64,000 bases of DNA, from NCBI RefSeq assembly GCF_011045095.1, contig NZ_JAALDL010000015.1, forward strand, positions 91,805 through 155,804, written 5' to 3'. This DNA is from Grimontia sedimenti (GTDB lineage Bacteria > Pseudomonadota > Gammaproteobacteria > Enterobacterales > Vibrionaceae). Below, piece by piece: positions 49,777-58,785 of the stretch (positions are counted from its first letter, which is position 1; every line of letters starts with the position of its first letter). The notes under the pieces are model-generated. The model was not told the origin of the DNA and did not search any database. It worked only from the letters and a program-made list of their open reading frames with translations. The position numbers and the translations under genes were made by a program.

Positions 49777-50741
49777 TGAGCGACGCACAACTACAAATCC
49801 GCAACCTATGTGTTGACTACATTACTGACGCGGGCGATGTCCGCGCAGTAAACAACGTAAGCTTTGATATTGGTAAAGGCGAAGTATTCGGTCTGGCCGG
49901 TGAGTCTGGCTGTGGTAAATCCACCGTTGCATTCTCGCTGATGCGTCTTCATAAGCCGCCTGCATTCATCAGCGGCGGTGAAGTACTCTTCAACGGTGAA
50001 GACATCATGAAATACAGCGATGAGCGCATGAGTCGCTTCCGCTGGAAAGAAATCTCCATGGTGTTCCAGTCAGCGATGAACGCCCTGAACCCAGTGCTTA
50101 CCATGGAAGAGCAGTTCTGTGACGTTATCATGCGCCACACCAACATGACCCGCGAACAGGCAAAGCGTCGCGCAGAAGGTCTGTTGGAAATCGTTGATAT
50201 CCACCCAAGCCGTTTGACCGACTACCCGCACCAGTTCTCTGGTGGTATGCGTCAGCGTCTGGTTATTGCGATTGCACTGGCTCTGAATCCGAAAATGATC
50301 ATCATGGACGAGCCGACAACGGCGCTGGACGTGGTGGTTCAGCGCGAGATCCTGCAAAAGATCCACGCACTGAAAGAAGAGTTTGGTTTCTCGATTCTGT
50401 TCATCACTCACGACCTGTCACTGATGGTCGAGTTCACTGACCGTATCGGCATCATGTATGCCGGCCAGTTGATTGAGGTGGCACCATCGAAAGAAATCCT
50501 CAAAAACCCTTATCACCCTTACACCGAAGGTCTGGCTAGCTCATTCCCTCCACTGACGGGTCCAAAAACACACCTTTCCGGTATCCCAGGTAACCCATTG
50601 AACCTGCTTGAGATCCCACAAGGCTGTCGTTTCCAGGCTCGTTGCGGAAAGACCAAAGACACCTGCTTCAAAGTGGCTAACACACTGACTCAGGTAGAGC
50701 CAAACCGTTTCACCAACTGCCACCTGTTTACAGGCAAGTAA
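49776..50741 (+). CDS. Chitobiose ABC transporter ATP-binding protein (DppD type)
   Basis: One of two ATPases that power chitobiose import. 321 residues with Walker A GESGCGKST (about 42-50), Q-loop, signature FSGGMRQR (about 158), Walker B MIIMDEPTTALD and H-loop ITHD. The C-terminal oligopeptide-type extension has the cysteines of QGCRFQARCGKTKDTC, a motif that binds a 4Fe-4S cluster or forms a structural knot in Dpp/Opp ATPases. Overlaps the DppC-type gene by one base. Confidence 0.93.
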   Translation: MSDAQLQIRNLCVDYITDAGDVRAVNNVSFDIGKGEVFGLAGESGCGKSTVAFSLMRLHKPPAFISGGEVLFNGEDIMKYSDERMSRFRWKEISMVFQSAMNALNPVLTMEEQFCDVIMRHTNMTREQAKRRAEGLLEIVDIHPSRLTDYPHQFSGGMRQRLVIAIALALNPKMIIMDEPTTALDVVVQREILQKIHALKEEFGFSILFITHDLSLMVEFTDRIGIMYAGQLIEVAPSKEILKNPYHPYTEGLASSFPPLTGPKTHLSGIPGNPLNLLEIPQGCRFQARCGKTKDTCFKVANTLTQVEPNRFTNCHLFTGK

Positions 50742-50770
50742 TTGGCTTTAGCGACTTGTAGGAGTGAGCA

Positions 50771-51760
50771 ATGACTAAAGAATTAGGCCAACCGATTGTT
50801 GAAGGCAAAAATCTAGTAAAAGATTTCCCTATCAGCAGTAATGCGCTGAACAAGCCAATGATGCGCGCACTGAATGACGTGTCATTCAAACTGTATAAAA
50901 GCCGCGGTCTGTCGGTAGTAGGTGAATCTGGTTCAGGTAAATCTACCTCAGCAAAAATGATCGCCAAGATGTATGCACCAACCTCTGGTTCTATTGAGTA
51001 CAAAGGCCGCGACATCGCGACGATCACCAAGAAAAACGATCTGATGACCTATCGCGAAGGTGTTCAGATGGTATGGCAAGACCCGTTCGGTTCTCTGAAC
51101 CCAACACACACCATTTTCCACCACATCGCGCGTCCACTGCACATTCACAAGAAAGCGAGCAGCAACCCGAAAGAACTGGAAGAACAAGTGTATGACCTGC
51201 TGAATCAGGTTGGTCTGACACCGCCAAAAGAAACCGCACAGAAGTACCCTCACCAGCTTTCTGGTGGCCAGCGCCAACGCGTTAACTTGGCGCGTAACAT
51301 CGCTGTAGGTGCTGAAGTTGTGCTGGCTGACGAGCCAACCTCCATGCTCGACGTGTCTATCCGTGCAGGTGTATTGAACCTGATGGAAGAGATGAAGTTC
51401 GAGAAGGAAATGGCGCTGCTGTACATCACGCACGACATCGCAACTGCACGTTACATCGCAGAAGATCTGGCGGTTATGTACGTTGGCCACATGGTGGAAT
51501 GGGGTGACTGTGAAGAAATCATTCACCGTCCACAACACCCATATACACGCCTGCTGGTTTCCGCAGTACCGGATCCTTCGAAATCTATCCACACCGAGCT
51601 GGAAGGTAATAAAGGCGAAATTCCTCTATGGACGCCGGATTCTGTTGGCTGTCCATTTGCTGGCCGCTGTCTGCACGCGACAGAAAAATGTCGTCAGGCG
51701 TTACCTCCAGTCACCAAGCTGGCGGATAACCACTTCGTTCGCTGCTATCTGTTCGAGTGA
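50771..51760 (+). CDS. Chitobiose ABC transporter ATP-binding protein (DppF type)
   Basis: Second ATPase of the importer, 329 residues: Walker A GESGSGKST (about 55-63), signature LSGGQRQRVN (about 160), Walker B VVLADEPTSMLD and H-loop ITHD. The C-terminal extension has CPFAGRCLHATEKCRQ, the DppF-type cysteine motif. A GGAGTGAG ribosome site precedes the ATG, 29 bases after the first ATPase gene. The two ATPases form a heterodimer in this transporter class. Confidence 0.93.
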   Translation: MTKELGQPIVEGKNLVKDFPISSNALNKPMMRALNDVSFKLYKSRGLSVVGESGSGKSTSAKMIAKMYAPTSGSIEYKGRDIATITKKNDLMTYREGVQMVWQDPFGSLNPTHTIFHHIARPLHIHKKASSNPKELEEQVYDLLNQVGLTPPKETAQKYPHQLSGGQRQRVNLARNIAVGAEVVLADEPTSMLDVSIRAGVLNLMEEMKFEKEMALLYITHDIATARYIAEDLAVMYVGHMVEWGDCEEIIHRPQHPYTRLLVSAVPDPSKSIHTELEGNKGEIPLWTPDSVGCPFAGRCLHATEKCRQALPPVTKLADNHFVRCYLFE

Positions 51761-51788
51761 GCCTCGGGCTAGAGTTTTAGGAGGTAAA

Positions 51789-53492
51789 ATGCAGCTGTTG
51801 ATCAATCATATCGGCTATGAGCGCTTCGGCAATAAACAAGCGCTGATCCTTGCAAAGCAAGAAGTCACTGCAACACATGCCGATATTGTAGATTGCCAGA
51901 CTGGGCAATCAGTGATGCAGCTGCCTGTTTGTGCTTGTGGTTCTGTAGACCAATGGCATACCGGCGACGTTTACCGTATCGATTTCTCTGCACTCAATGA
52001 GTGCGGAGATTTCTTCGTCAAAGTAGGAGATGTTTTGTCTCCGGCTTTTTCTGTCGCAGAAGGTATCCTGTTTGATCGCACCTTTTCTGATGTGATCCAC
52101 TACTTCAAATCCCAGCGTTGTACAGGCACGTTTGATCAGCGCGATCGCACTGCGCCCCTTCTTGGCACAGATCGTCACGTTGATGTTCATGGCGGTTGGT
52201 ATGATGCGTCAGGTGACGTTAGTAAATACTTCAGCCACCTTTCATATGCTAACTATTTAAACCCTCAGCAAATTCCGATGGTTGTCTGGAATATGCTGAA
52301 TACTCTGGAAACCCTTTCTTCGGAACTGGCTCCATTCTCTAAAACCCGTCTGCATGATGAAGCGCTGTTTGGTGCAGATTTTCTCGTTCGCATGCAGGAC
52401 GCAGAAGGTTTCTTCTACCTGACCGTGTTCGACAAGTGGAGCAAAGACCCGTCTCAACGTGATATCTGCGCTTATGAAACCCAGCAAGGTCACAAGACCA
52501 ATGCATTCCAGGCTGGTTTCCGTCAGGGTGCTGGCGTAGCAATCGCAGCACTTGCCGCTGCCGCGCGCTTTGGCGTTAACGGCGAATACGATGTTGAGAC
52601 TTACCAAAAGACGGCAGAAACGGGCTACTGGCATCTAAAAGAAAACAATACGTCTTACCTGGACGATGGTCAGGAAAACACCATCGACTTTTACTGCGCG
52701 CTGCTGGCAACAACAGAACTTTTCAAACTCACCGCCAGCGAGTCATACCTTGAAGAAGCGCGTTATTGGGCAACCCGCCTTGCCGAGCAACAACAGAGTG
52801 ATGAATGTATTAAGCACTTCTGGTCCGCTAACGGTGATGGTTCTCGCCCATATTTTCATGCTGCTGAAGCAGGCTTGCCTGCGATTTCGCTGATGCAATA
52901 CCTTCAGGTAGAAGGCGATGACACACTGAAAGCGAAATATACGGAAACCCTTTTCAATGCGCTGAACTTTGAGCTCAGCATCTCCACCGAAGTGAACAAC
53001 CCGTTCGGTTATCCGCGTCAATACATCAAGAATGTCGACGCAGAAAAGCGCACCAGCTTCTTCGTGGCCCAGCGCAACGAGACCGGATACTGGTGGCAAG
53101 GTGAAAATGCGCGTCTGGGTTCACTGGCTGCCATGGCATTTATGGCCACCAGCTATGTGTCTGACGAAGAGCAAAAAGCCAAGCTTCGTGAATACGGTCA
53201 ACATGCCCTGAACTGGATTGTGGGACTCAACCCTTACGACATGTGCATGTTGGACGGCCATGGCCGCAACAACCCTGACTATCTGCCTGATCTTGGCTTT
53301 ATCAATGCCAAAGGTGGCGTGTGCAACGGCATTACGGCTGGCTTTGAAAACGAGCATGACATCGCTTTCAAACCGGAAGGCCAGAAAGATGACATGCTGC
53401 AGAACTGGCGTTGGGGAGAGCAATGGATCCCACATGCAGCTTGGTATCTATTAGCGATTGCCATGCAAAAGAAGGATGTTGCCCATGGGTAA
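51789..53492 (+). CDS. GH9 family exo-beta-D-glucosaminidase-like enzyme
   Basis: 567-residue cytoplasmic glycosidase of family 9 (cellulase-like): an N-terminal Ig-like domain (about 1-90, MQLLINHIGYERFGNKQAL) followed by an alpha/alpha barrel starting GGWYDASGDVSKYFSHLSYAN (about 137-157, in parts), with GLNPYDMCMLDGHGRNNP and the acidic GFENEHDIAF near the end carrying the catalytic side. Vibrio members in this operon remove non-reducing glucosamine from chitosan oligosaccharides, and older annotations call them endoglucanases. There is no signal peptide. The ATG at 51789 has a near-perfect AGGAGGT site; the frame upstream to 51483 is only an overlap with the ATPase gene. Confidence 0.9.
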   Translation: MQLLINHIGYERFGNKQALILAKQEVTATHADIVDCQTGQSVMQLPVCACGSVDQWHTGDVYRIDFSALNECGDFFVKVGDVLSPAFSVAEGILFDRTFSDVIHYFKSQRCTGTFDQRDRTAPLLGTDRHVDVHGGWYDASGDVSKYFSHLSYANYLNPQQIPMVVWNMLNTLETLSSELAPFSKTRLHDEALFGADFLVRMQDAEGFFYLTVFDKWSKDPSQRDICAYETQQGHKTNAFQAGFRQGAGVAIAALAAAARFGVNGEYDVETYQKTAETGYWHLKENNTSYLDDGQENTIDFYCALLATTELFKLTASESYLEEARYWATRLAEQQQSDECIKHFWSANGDGSRPYFHAAEAGLPAISLMQYLQVEGDDTLKAKYTETLFNALNFELSISTEVNNPFGYPRQYIKNVDAEKRTSFFVAQRNETGYWWQGENARLGSLAAMAFMATSYVSDEEQKAKLREYGQHALNWIVGLNPYDMCMLDGHGRNNPDYLPDLGFINAKGGVCNGITAGFENEHDIAFKPEGQKDDMLQNWRWGEQWIPHAAWYLLAIAMQKKDVAHG

Positions 53493-54363
53493 TTTCTTCT
53501 GCGGCGTAGACGGTGGTGGTACTTCCTGCCGCGCGCGTATTGTTGATGAACAAGGCCAGTTTTTGGGTGAAGCCAAAACCGGCAGTGCCAACATCCTTTT
53601 GGGTGTGGAACTGGCGATGGAGAACATCCAAAGTGCTATTGCTCAAGCGGCTGAACAGGCTGGGATCACCGACCTTTCCACCCTTTCTGTCGGTCTGGCA
53701 TTAGCAGCAGCCGAGCAACGCTCGGCCTGGCAGGCCTTTATGTCTCTGCCGCACCCTTACAAACACATGACTCTGAACACTGACGGTTATGGCGCGTGTA
53801 TGGGCGCATTCAGCGGTGATAACGGTGCCATCGTTATCGCTGGCACAGGCTCTGTCGGCATCTATTTAGAAAACGGTCAACAGCATGTTGTCGGTGGCCG
53901 TGAATTCCCAATCTCCGATCAAGGCGGTGGCGCAGTTATGGGACTGCGCCTGATCCAACAAACACTGCTGGCACACGATGGTCTTCGCACCAGCTCAGCT
54001 CTGTCCGATCACGTCCTTGCGCATTTCAACCACGACCTCGACGCCATTGTTGAATGGTCCAAAACCGCAAAACCTCGCGATTACGGCCAATTCAGTCCGA
54101 AAGTATTCGAACTGGCAATGGAACGAGATGAACTTGCCATGGAATTACTGCAAGGCTCTGCTGATGATGTGGAGCGTCTTATCCTCGGTTTGAACCGTAA
54201 AGGCGCAACGCAAATCGCGCTGATGGGCAGCATTGGTGAACGCATTGTTCGCTGGCTGTCTCCAGCGGCCCAGTCTTTGCTGGTAAAACCCCAGGCGGAT
54301 GCCATGGCCGGCGCTATTTTGATGGCGCGCGGTAACCACAATCTTTATCCGTTTTCGAGGTGA
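53485..54363 (+). CDS. gspK: BadF/BadG-type N-acetylglucosamine or glucosamine kinase
   Basis: Phosphorylates the amino sugar released by the glycosidases. 292 residues of the ASKHA fold: phosphate-1 loop CGVDGGGTSCRARI (about 6-19), phosphate-2 region AIVIAGTGSVGIYL (about 114-127), adenosine motif ALMGSIGERI (about 249-258), and a C-terminal AMAGAILMARG. The V. cholerae gene at this place (VC0614) encodes the glucosamine-specific kinase GspK, so glucosamine is the likely substrate, agreeing with the neighbouring glucosaminidase. It overlaps the GH9 gene by 8 bases and is followed after 3 bases by the hexosaminidase. Confidence 0.87.
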   Translation: MGNFFCGVDGGGTSCRARIVDEQGQFLGEAKTGSANILLGVELAMENIQSAIAQAAEQAGITDLSTLSVGLALAAAEQRSAWQAFMSLPHPYKHMTLNTDGYGACMGAFSGDNGAIVIAGTGSVGIYLENGQQHVVGGREFPISDQGGGAVMGLRLIQQTLLAHDGLRTSSALSDHVLAHFNHDLDAIVEWSKTAKPRDYGQFSPKVFELAMERDELAMELLQGSADDVERLILGLNRKGATQIALMGSIGERIVRWLSPAAQSLLVKPQADAMAGAILMARGNHNLYPFSR

Positions 54364-54366
54364 GCC

Positions 54367-56325
54367 ATGAACTTTCGCCTAGACCTCAATGTTATTGAAG
54401 CGACGCCAAGTGAAAGCCGCTTTGCGTTAGTGCTTCATAACCTTTCTGAAACTAACATCCAGAACTGGCAGCTGACATTCAGCGCCAGCCGCTATGTGCT
54501 GCCAACGTCAGTGTCTCACGGCACCTTAAAACAGATTGGCAGTCTGTGCATTTTTGAAACGGGCGAACCTTTAAACGCAAACGATCATCTGTACCTCGAG
54601 TTCAGCCATCCTACCAAGCCTTTCTCGATGCATGATGAAGGCATTGGTGATGCATGCCTGTTAATCACCACAGAAGATGGCGTGAAGGCCGTGCCAGTTG
54701 AAACAACACCAATCAATCTCGGCACCCAAACACCAGAACGCCTTCCACTGACACTTCCAGAACCGAAAGCGATCAATCTGATCCCTCAGCCTAAAGCGCT
54801 GGTGGTAAAGCAAGGCCAGTTTGCGCTGACTGACGACATCGCGATTCAATCTGACAGTGATATCAGCAAGCCTGCAGCACGTTGGCTGGCAGACGAGATG
54901 TCTCAACACCTTCGCCGTGATGTCACCATCAAGCAAGAAGCTCAAATCCGTCTGGTTCAGGATAAAAACCTGAAGCCAGAGCACTACCGGGTAAGCGTAA
55001 CCCTTCAGGGAGTAAAGATTTCAGCATCGAACGAGGCAGGCTTTGCCCATGGTGTAGCGACAGTACTTCAATTGCTGCCAACACAGGCGTCGCATCGTCA
55101 TTATTTCGATTACGCCCTGCCATGCGTTGAAGTTGAAGATCATCCCCGCTTTGGTTACCGCGGCATGATGCTGGACTGTGCACGTCACTTCCACCCTATC
55201 AGCCGTGTGAAAAACCTGATCAATCAACTGGCTCGCTTTAAGTTTAACCATTTCCATTGGCACTTAACCGATGACGAAGGCTGGCGAATTCAGATTGATG
55301 CGTATCCGGAGCTGACGGAAATCGGTGCTTGGCGTGGGCCATTCGAAAGTATTGAGCCTCAGTACACTTCGCTGTCCAAGATCCACGGTGGTTTTTACAC
55401 CAAGGACGAGATCCGTGAAGTCATTGCCTATGCCGCAGAGCGAGGCATCACTGTTGTACCGGAAATTGATATCCCGGGTCACTGCCGTGCCGCTATCAAA
55501 TCCCTGCCACAACTGCTGGTTGAAGATGCCGACACCTCAGCGTATCGCAGCATCCAGAACTACAACGACAATGTGCTGAACCCAGGTCTCAAAGGCACTT
55601 ACACCTTCTTAGAAACCGTTCTAAAAGAAGTGTGTGAGCTTTTCCCTGCGCCTTACGTGCACATCGGTGCTGACGAAGTGCCAGAAGGCGTGTGGATAGA
55701 CAGCCCTGCATGTCAGGCCTTGATGAGAACCCACGGCTACAAAGACTTCAAAGATCTTCAGGGTCATGTTCTGCGTCACTGTGAAGATTTCCTCAGCACC
55801 AAAGGCAAACAAATGTTTGGCTGGGAAGAGGCCGTGTTTGGCAACAAAGTCAGCAAAGACACAGTGATCTTCTCTTGGCTGAATGAACAATCCGGCGTCG
55901 ACTGCATTCGCAACGGTTACAACGTTGTGCTTCAGCCAGGCCACGAAACTTACTTGGATATGGCACAAGACTACTCGGCTTGTGAGCCGGGCACAGACTG
56001 GGCCTGTAAGGTACCGCTTGAAAAAGCCTACCACTATGAGCCTTTCGCTAACTCAACCGTCACCACAGAAGAGTTTGGGAAAGTGAAAGGAATTCAATGC
56101 GCACTTTGGTGCGAGATGACCAATACCCAAAGCCGCTTCGAGTACATGATCTTCCCTCGCCTTCTGCGATCGCAGAAGTGTGTTGGAGCGCCAAGGAACA
56201 GCGGGACTGGGCAGATTTCCAAGCCCGTCTCAGCGGACAACTGCAGTACCTGGATCGTCTGGGTATTAACTATCGTCGGTAATTACTTCAATTTTTTGAG
56301 ATTTGTAGAAGGATACACGCCATGA
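54367..56325 (+). CDS. GH20 beta-N-acetylhexosaminidase, cytoplasmic, frameshifted near the C-terminus
   Basis: Releases N-acetylglucosamine from imported oligosaccharides. It has an N-terminal Ig-like CHB_HEX-type domain (about 1-130), a GH20b domain (about 140-255) and the TIM barrel with FNHFHWHLTDDEGWRI and the catalytic Asp-Glu pair in HIGADEVPEG. No signal peptide. After EYMIFPRLL the frame shifts: adding one G after base 56166 (CTGCG to CTGGCG) gives AIAEVCWSAKEQRDW and a normal end at 56282 (about 638 residues). As sequenced, the last 38 residues, with the conserved AExxW active-site element, are replaced by 52 unrelated ones ending at 56325. Either a real lesion that probably weakens the enzyme or a sequence error. 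Corresponds to V. cholerae VC0613. Confidence 0.88.
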   Translation: MNFRLDLNVIEATPSESRFALVLHNLSETNIQNWQLTFSASRYVLPTSVSHGTLKQIGSLCIFETGEPLNANDHLYLEFSHPTKPFSMHDEGIGDACLLITTEDGVKAVPVETTPINLGTQTPERLPLTLPEPKAINLIPQPKALVVKQGQFALTDDIAIQSDSDISKPAARWLADEMSQHLRRDVTIKQEAQIRLVQDKNLKPEHYRVSVTLQGVKISASNEAGFAHGVATVLQLLPTQASHRHYFDYALPCVEVEDHPRFGYRGMMLDCARHFHPISRVKNLINQLARFKFNHFHWHLTDDEGWRIQIDAYPELTEIGAWRGPFESIEPQYTSLSKIHGGFYTKDEIREVIAYAAERGITVVPEIDIPGHCRAAIKSLPQLLVEDADTSAYRSIQNYNDNVLNPGLKGTYTFLETVLKEVCELFPAPYVHIGADEVPEGVWIDSPACQALMRTHGYKDFKDLQGHVLRHCEDFLSTKGKQMFGWEEAVFGNKVSKDTVIFSWLNEQSGVDCIRNGYNVVLQPGHETYLDMAQDYSACEPGTDWACKVPLEKAYHYEPFANSTVTTEEFGKVKGIQCALWCEMTNTQSRFEYMIFPRLLRSQKCVGAPRNSGTGQISKPVSADNCSTWIVWVLTIVGNYFNFLRFVEGYTP

Positions 56326-58727
56326 AATACGGCTTCTTTGATAACGACAACCGGGAATATGTCATTACCCGCCCTGACGTACCGGCGCCATGGACCAACT
56401 ATTTAGGTACAGAAAAGTTCTGTACCGTTATTTCACACAACGCAGGTGGCTACTCGTTCTACAACAGCCCTGAGTACAACCGCGTGACCAAATTCCGTCC
56501 AAACGGTACCTTCGACCGTCCAGGACACTACGTATACCTGCGTGATGACGAGACTGGCGACTACTGGTCAATCTCTTGGCAGCCAGTGGCTAAAAGCCTG
56601 GAAGAAGCGTCATACGAAGTGCGTCACGGCCTGTCTTACTCTAAATTCAAGTGTGAGTACAACGGCATCACCGCACAGAAAACCCTGTTCGTACCAAAAG
56701 GCGAAGACGCACAAATTTGGGATGTGAAGATTAAAAACGATGGTGACAAGCCACGCACGATCAGCGCGTTCTCTTTTGTTGAATTCTCATTCAGCCACAT
56801 CCAGTCTGATAACCAGAACCATCAGATGAGCCTGTACTCTGCAGGTACTTCGTACAACGACGGTGTGATTGAGTACGACCTGTACTACAACACCAATGAT
56901 TACGAAGGTTTCTACTACATGGCGTCTAGCTTCGACCCTGACAGCTACGACGGTCAGCGTGATAGCTTCCTGGGCATGTACCGTGACGAAGCAAACCCAA
57001 TTGCAGTAGAGAACGGCCGTTGTTCAAACCACGTTCAAACCTGTTACAACCACTGTGGTTCACTGCACAAGCAATTCGTTATTCAGCCAGGTGAAGAAGT
57101 TCGCTTCGTGTTCCTGCTGGGTATTGGCAAAGGCGAAGGTCAGCGTCTACGTGCGAAATACCAGGACATGGCTAACGTTGATGCAGCATTTGCAGCGATC
57201 AAAGGTCACTGGGATGAGCGTTGTAACAAGTTCCAGGTAACCTCACCAAACGAAGGTCTGGACACCATGATTAACGCATGGACTCTGTACCAGGCAGAAA
57301 CTTGTGTGGTTTGGTCTCGCTTCGCATCGTTCATCGAAGTAGGTGGACGTACTGGTCTGGGCTACCGCGATACCGCACAAGATGCGATTTCAGTTCCTCA
57401 CGCAAACCCGCACATGACGCGTAAACGTCTGGTGGATCTGCTGCGTGGTCAGGTGAAAGAAGGCTACGGTTTGCACCTGTTCGATCCAGACTGGTTCGAT
57501 CCAGAAAAAGCGGACGTTAAACCATCTAAATCACCGACTGTTGTTCCAACGCCAAGCGATGAAGATAAGATCCACGGTATCGAAGACACCTGTTCTGACG
57601 ACCACCTGTGGATTGTACCAACCATCATTAACTACGTTCAGGAAACTGGCGAAGAGAGCTTCCTGGATGAGATGATCCCATACGCAAATGGTGGTGATGC
57701 ATCAGTCTACGAGCACATGAAAGCAGCGCTGGACTTCTCTGCTGAGTACGTAGGTCAAACCGGTATCTGTAAAGGTCTGCGTGCAGACTGGAACGACTGT
57801 CTGAACCTGGGTGGCGGTGAGTCAGCAATGACATCATTCCTGCACTTCTGGGCACTGCAGGAGTTCATCCAACTGGCTAAATACAAAGGTCAGGAAGCCG
57901 ACGTTCAGAAGTACACCGAAATGGCAGCAAACCTTCGTGAGGCGTGTGAAAAACACCTTTGGGATGATGAAGGTGGCTGGTATATCCGTGGTCTGACAAA
58001 AGATGGCGACAAGATCGGTACAGCGCAACAAGCAGAAGGTCGTGTTCACCTTGAGTCAAACACTCTGGCAGTTCTGTCTGGTCTGGCATCACAAGAACGT
58101 GGTGAGAAGGCCATGGACGCGGTTGATGAGAACCTTTACTGTGAGTACGGTCTGCACCTGAACTCTCCATCATTCGCAACGCCAAACGATGACATCGGCT
58201 TCGTCACTCGCGTATACCAAGGCGTGAAAGAAAACGGCGCAATCTTCTCGCATCCAAACCCATGGGCTTGGGTTGCAGAAACCAAACTGGGCCGCGGCGA
58301 CCGCGCGATGAAGTTCTACGACGCACTGAACCCATACAACCAGAATGACATGATCGAGAAGCGTGTTGCTGAACCGTACTCTTACGTTCAGTTCATCATG
58401 GGTCGTGACCACGAAAATCATGGCCGCGCAAACCACCCATGGCTGACAGGTACGTCTGGTTGGGCTTACTTCGCGGTAACTAACTTCATTCTGGGTGTAC
58501 AAACTGGTTTCGACGGTCTGATCGTAGACCCATGTATCCCAACAAGCTGGCCTGGTTTCGAAGTTCGTCGTGAATGGCGCGATGCGACTTACAACATCAA
58601 GGTTGAAAACCCGAACGGCGTTAGCAAAGGCGTGAAATCAATCACTCTGAACGGTGAAACTGTTGAAGGTGCAATTCCTGCACAAGCTGCAGGCTCTGTG
58701 AACGAAGTGGTTGTTGTTCTGGGCTAA
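56322..58727 (+). CDS. chbP: N,N'-diacetylchitobiose phosphorylase (GH94)
   Basis: Splits chitobiose with phosphate into GlcNAc-1-phosphate and GlcNAc, saving one ATP. 801 residues, the same length as the studied Vibrio proteolyticus enzyme. It has the N-terminal beta-sandwich (from MKYGFFDNDNREYVITRPD), a helical linker and an (alpha/alpha)6 barrel. The general acid Asp492 falls exactly in the motif LRADWNDCLNLGGGES. There is no signal peptide, so it acts in the cytoplasm on imported chitobiose. AAGGA precedes the ATG. It is followed by a hairpin with a weak T-run and then the mutase that uses its product. Confidence 0.95.
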   Translation: MKYGFFDNDNREYVITRPDVPAPWTNYLGTEKFCTVISHNAGGYSFYNSPEYNRVTKFRPNGTFDRPGHYVYLRDDETGDYWSISWQPVAKSLEEASYEVRHGLSYSKFKCEYNGITAQKTLFVPKGEDAQIWDVKIKNDGDKPRTISAFSFVEFSFSHIQSDNQNHQMSLYSAGTSYNDGVIEYDLYYNTNDYEGFYYMASSFDPDSYDGQRDSFLGMYRDEANPIAVENGRCSNHVQTCYNHCGSLHKQFVIQPGEEVRFVFLLGIGKGEGQRLRAKYQDMANVDAAFAAIKGHWDERCNKFQVTSPNEGLDTMINAWTLYQAETCVVWSRFASFIEVGGRTGLGYRDTAQDAISVPHANPHMTRKRLVDLLRGQVKEGYGLHLFDPDWFDPEKADVKPSKSPTVVPTPSDEDKIHGIEDTCSDDHLWIVPTIINYVQETGEESFLDEMIPYANGGDASVYEHMKAALDFSAEYVGQTGICKGLRADWNDCLNLGGGESAMTSFLHFWALQEFIQLAKYKGQEADVQKYTEMAANLREACEKHLWDDEGGWYIRGLTKDGDKIGTAQQAEGRVHLESNTLAVLSGLASQERGEKAMDAVDENLYCEYGLHLNSPSFATPNDDIGFVTRVYQGVKENGAIFSHPNPWAWVAETKLGRGDRAMKFYDALNPYNQNDMIEKRVAEPYSYVQFIMGRDHENHGRANHPWLTGTSGWAYFAVTNFILGVQTGFDGLIVDPCIPTSWPGFEVRREWRDATYNIKVENPNGVSKGVKSITLNGETVEGAIPAQAAGSVNEVVVVLG

Positions 58728-58731
58728 TCAC

Positions 58732-58763
58732 AAAAACGGGGCTGAATCAGCCCCGTTATTTGT
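58732..58763 (+). terminator. Hairpin between chbP and the mutase gene, partial terminator
   Basis: AACGGGGCTGA and TCAGCCCCGTT arms with a one-base centre, followed by ATTTGT, a weak T-run. It could reduce but not abolish read-through into the last gene of the operon. Confidence 0.65.
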
Positions 58764-58785
58764 CTGTTTCTAAAGGAGTTCAACC

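Noticed and set aside
51483-51788. In-frame extension of the GH9 gene into the upstream ATPase gene
   Set aside because: The strong AGGAGGT site and the family start are at 51789; the extension is just an overlapping open frame.
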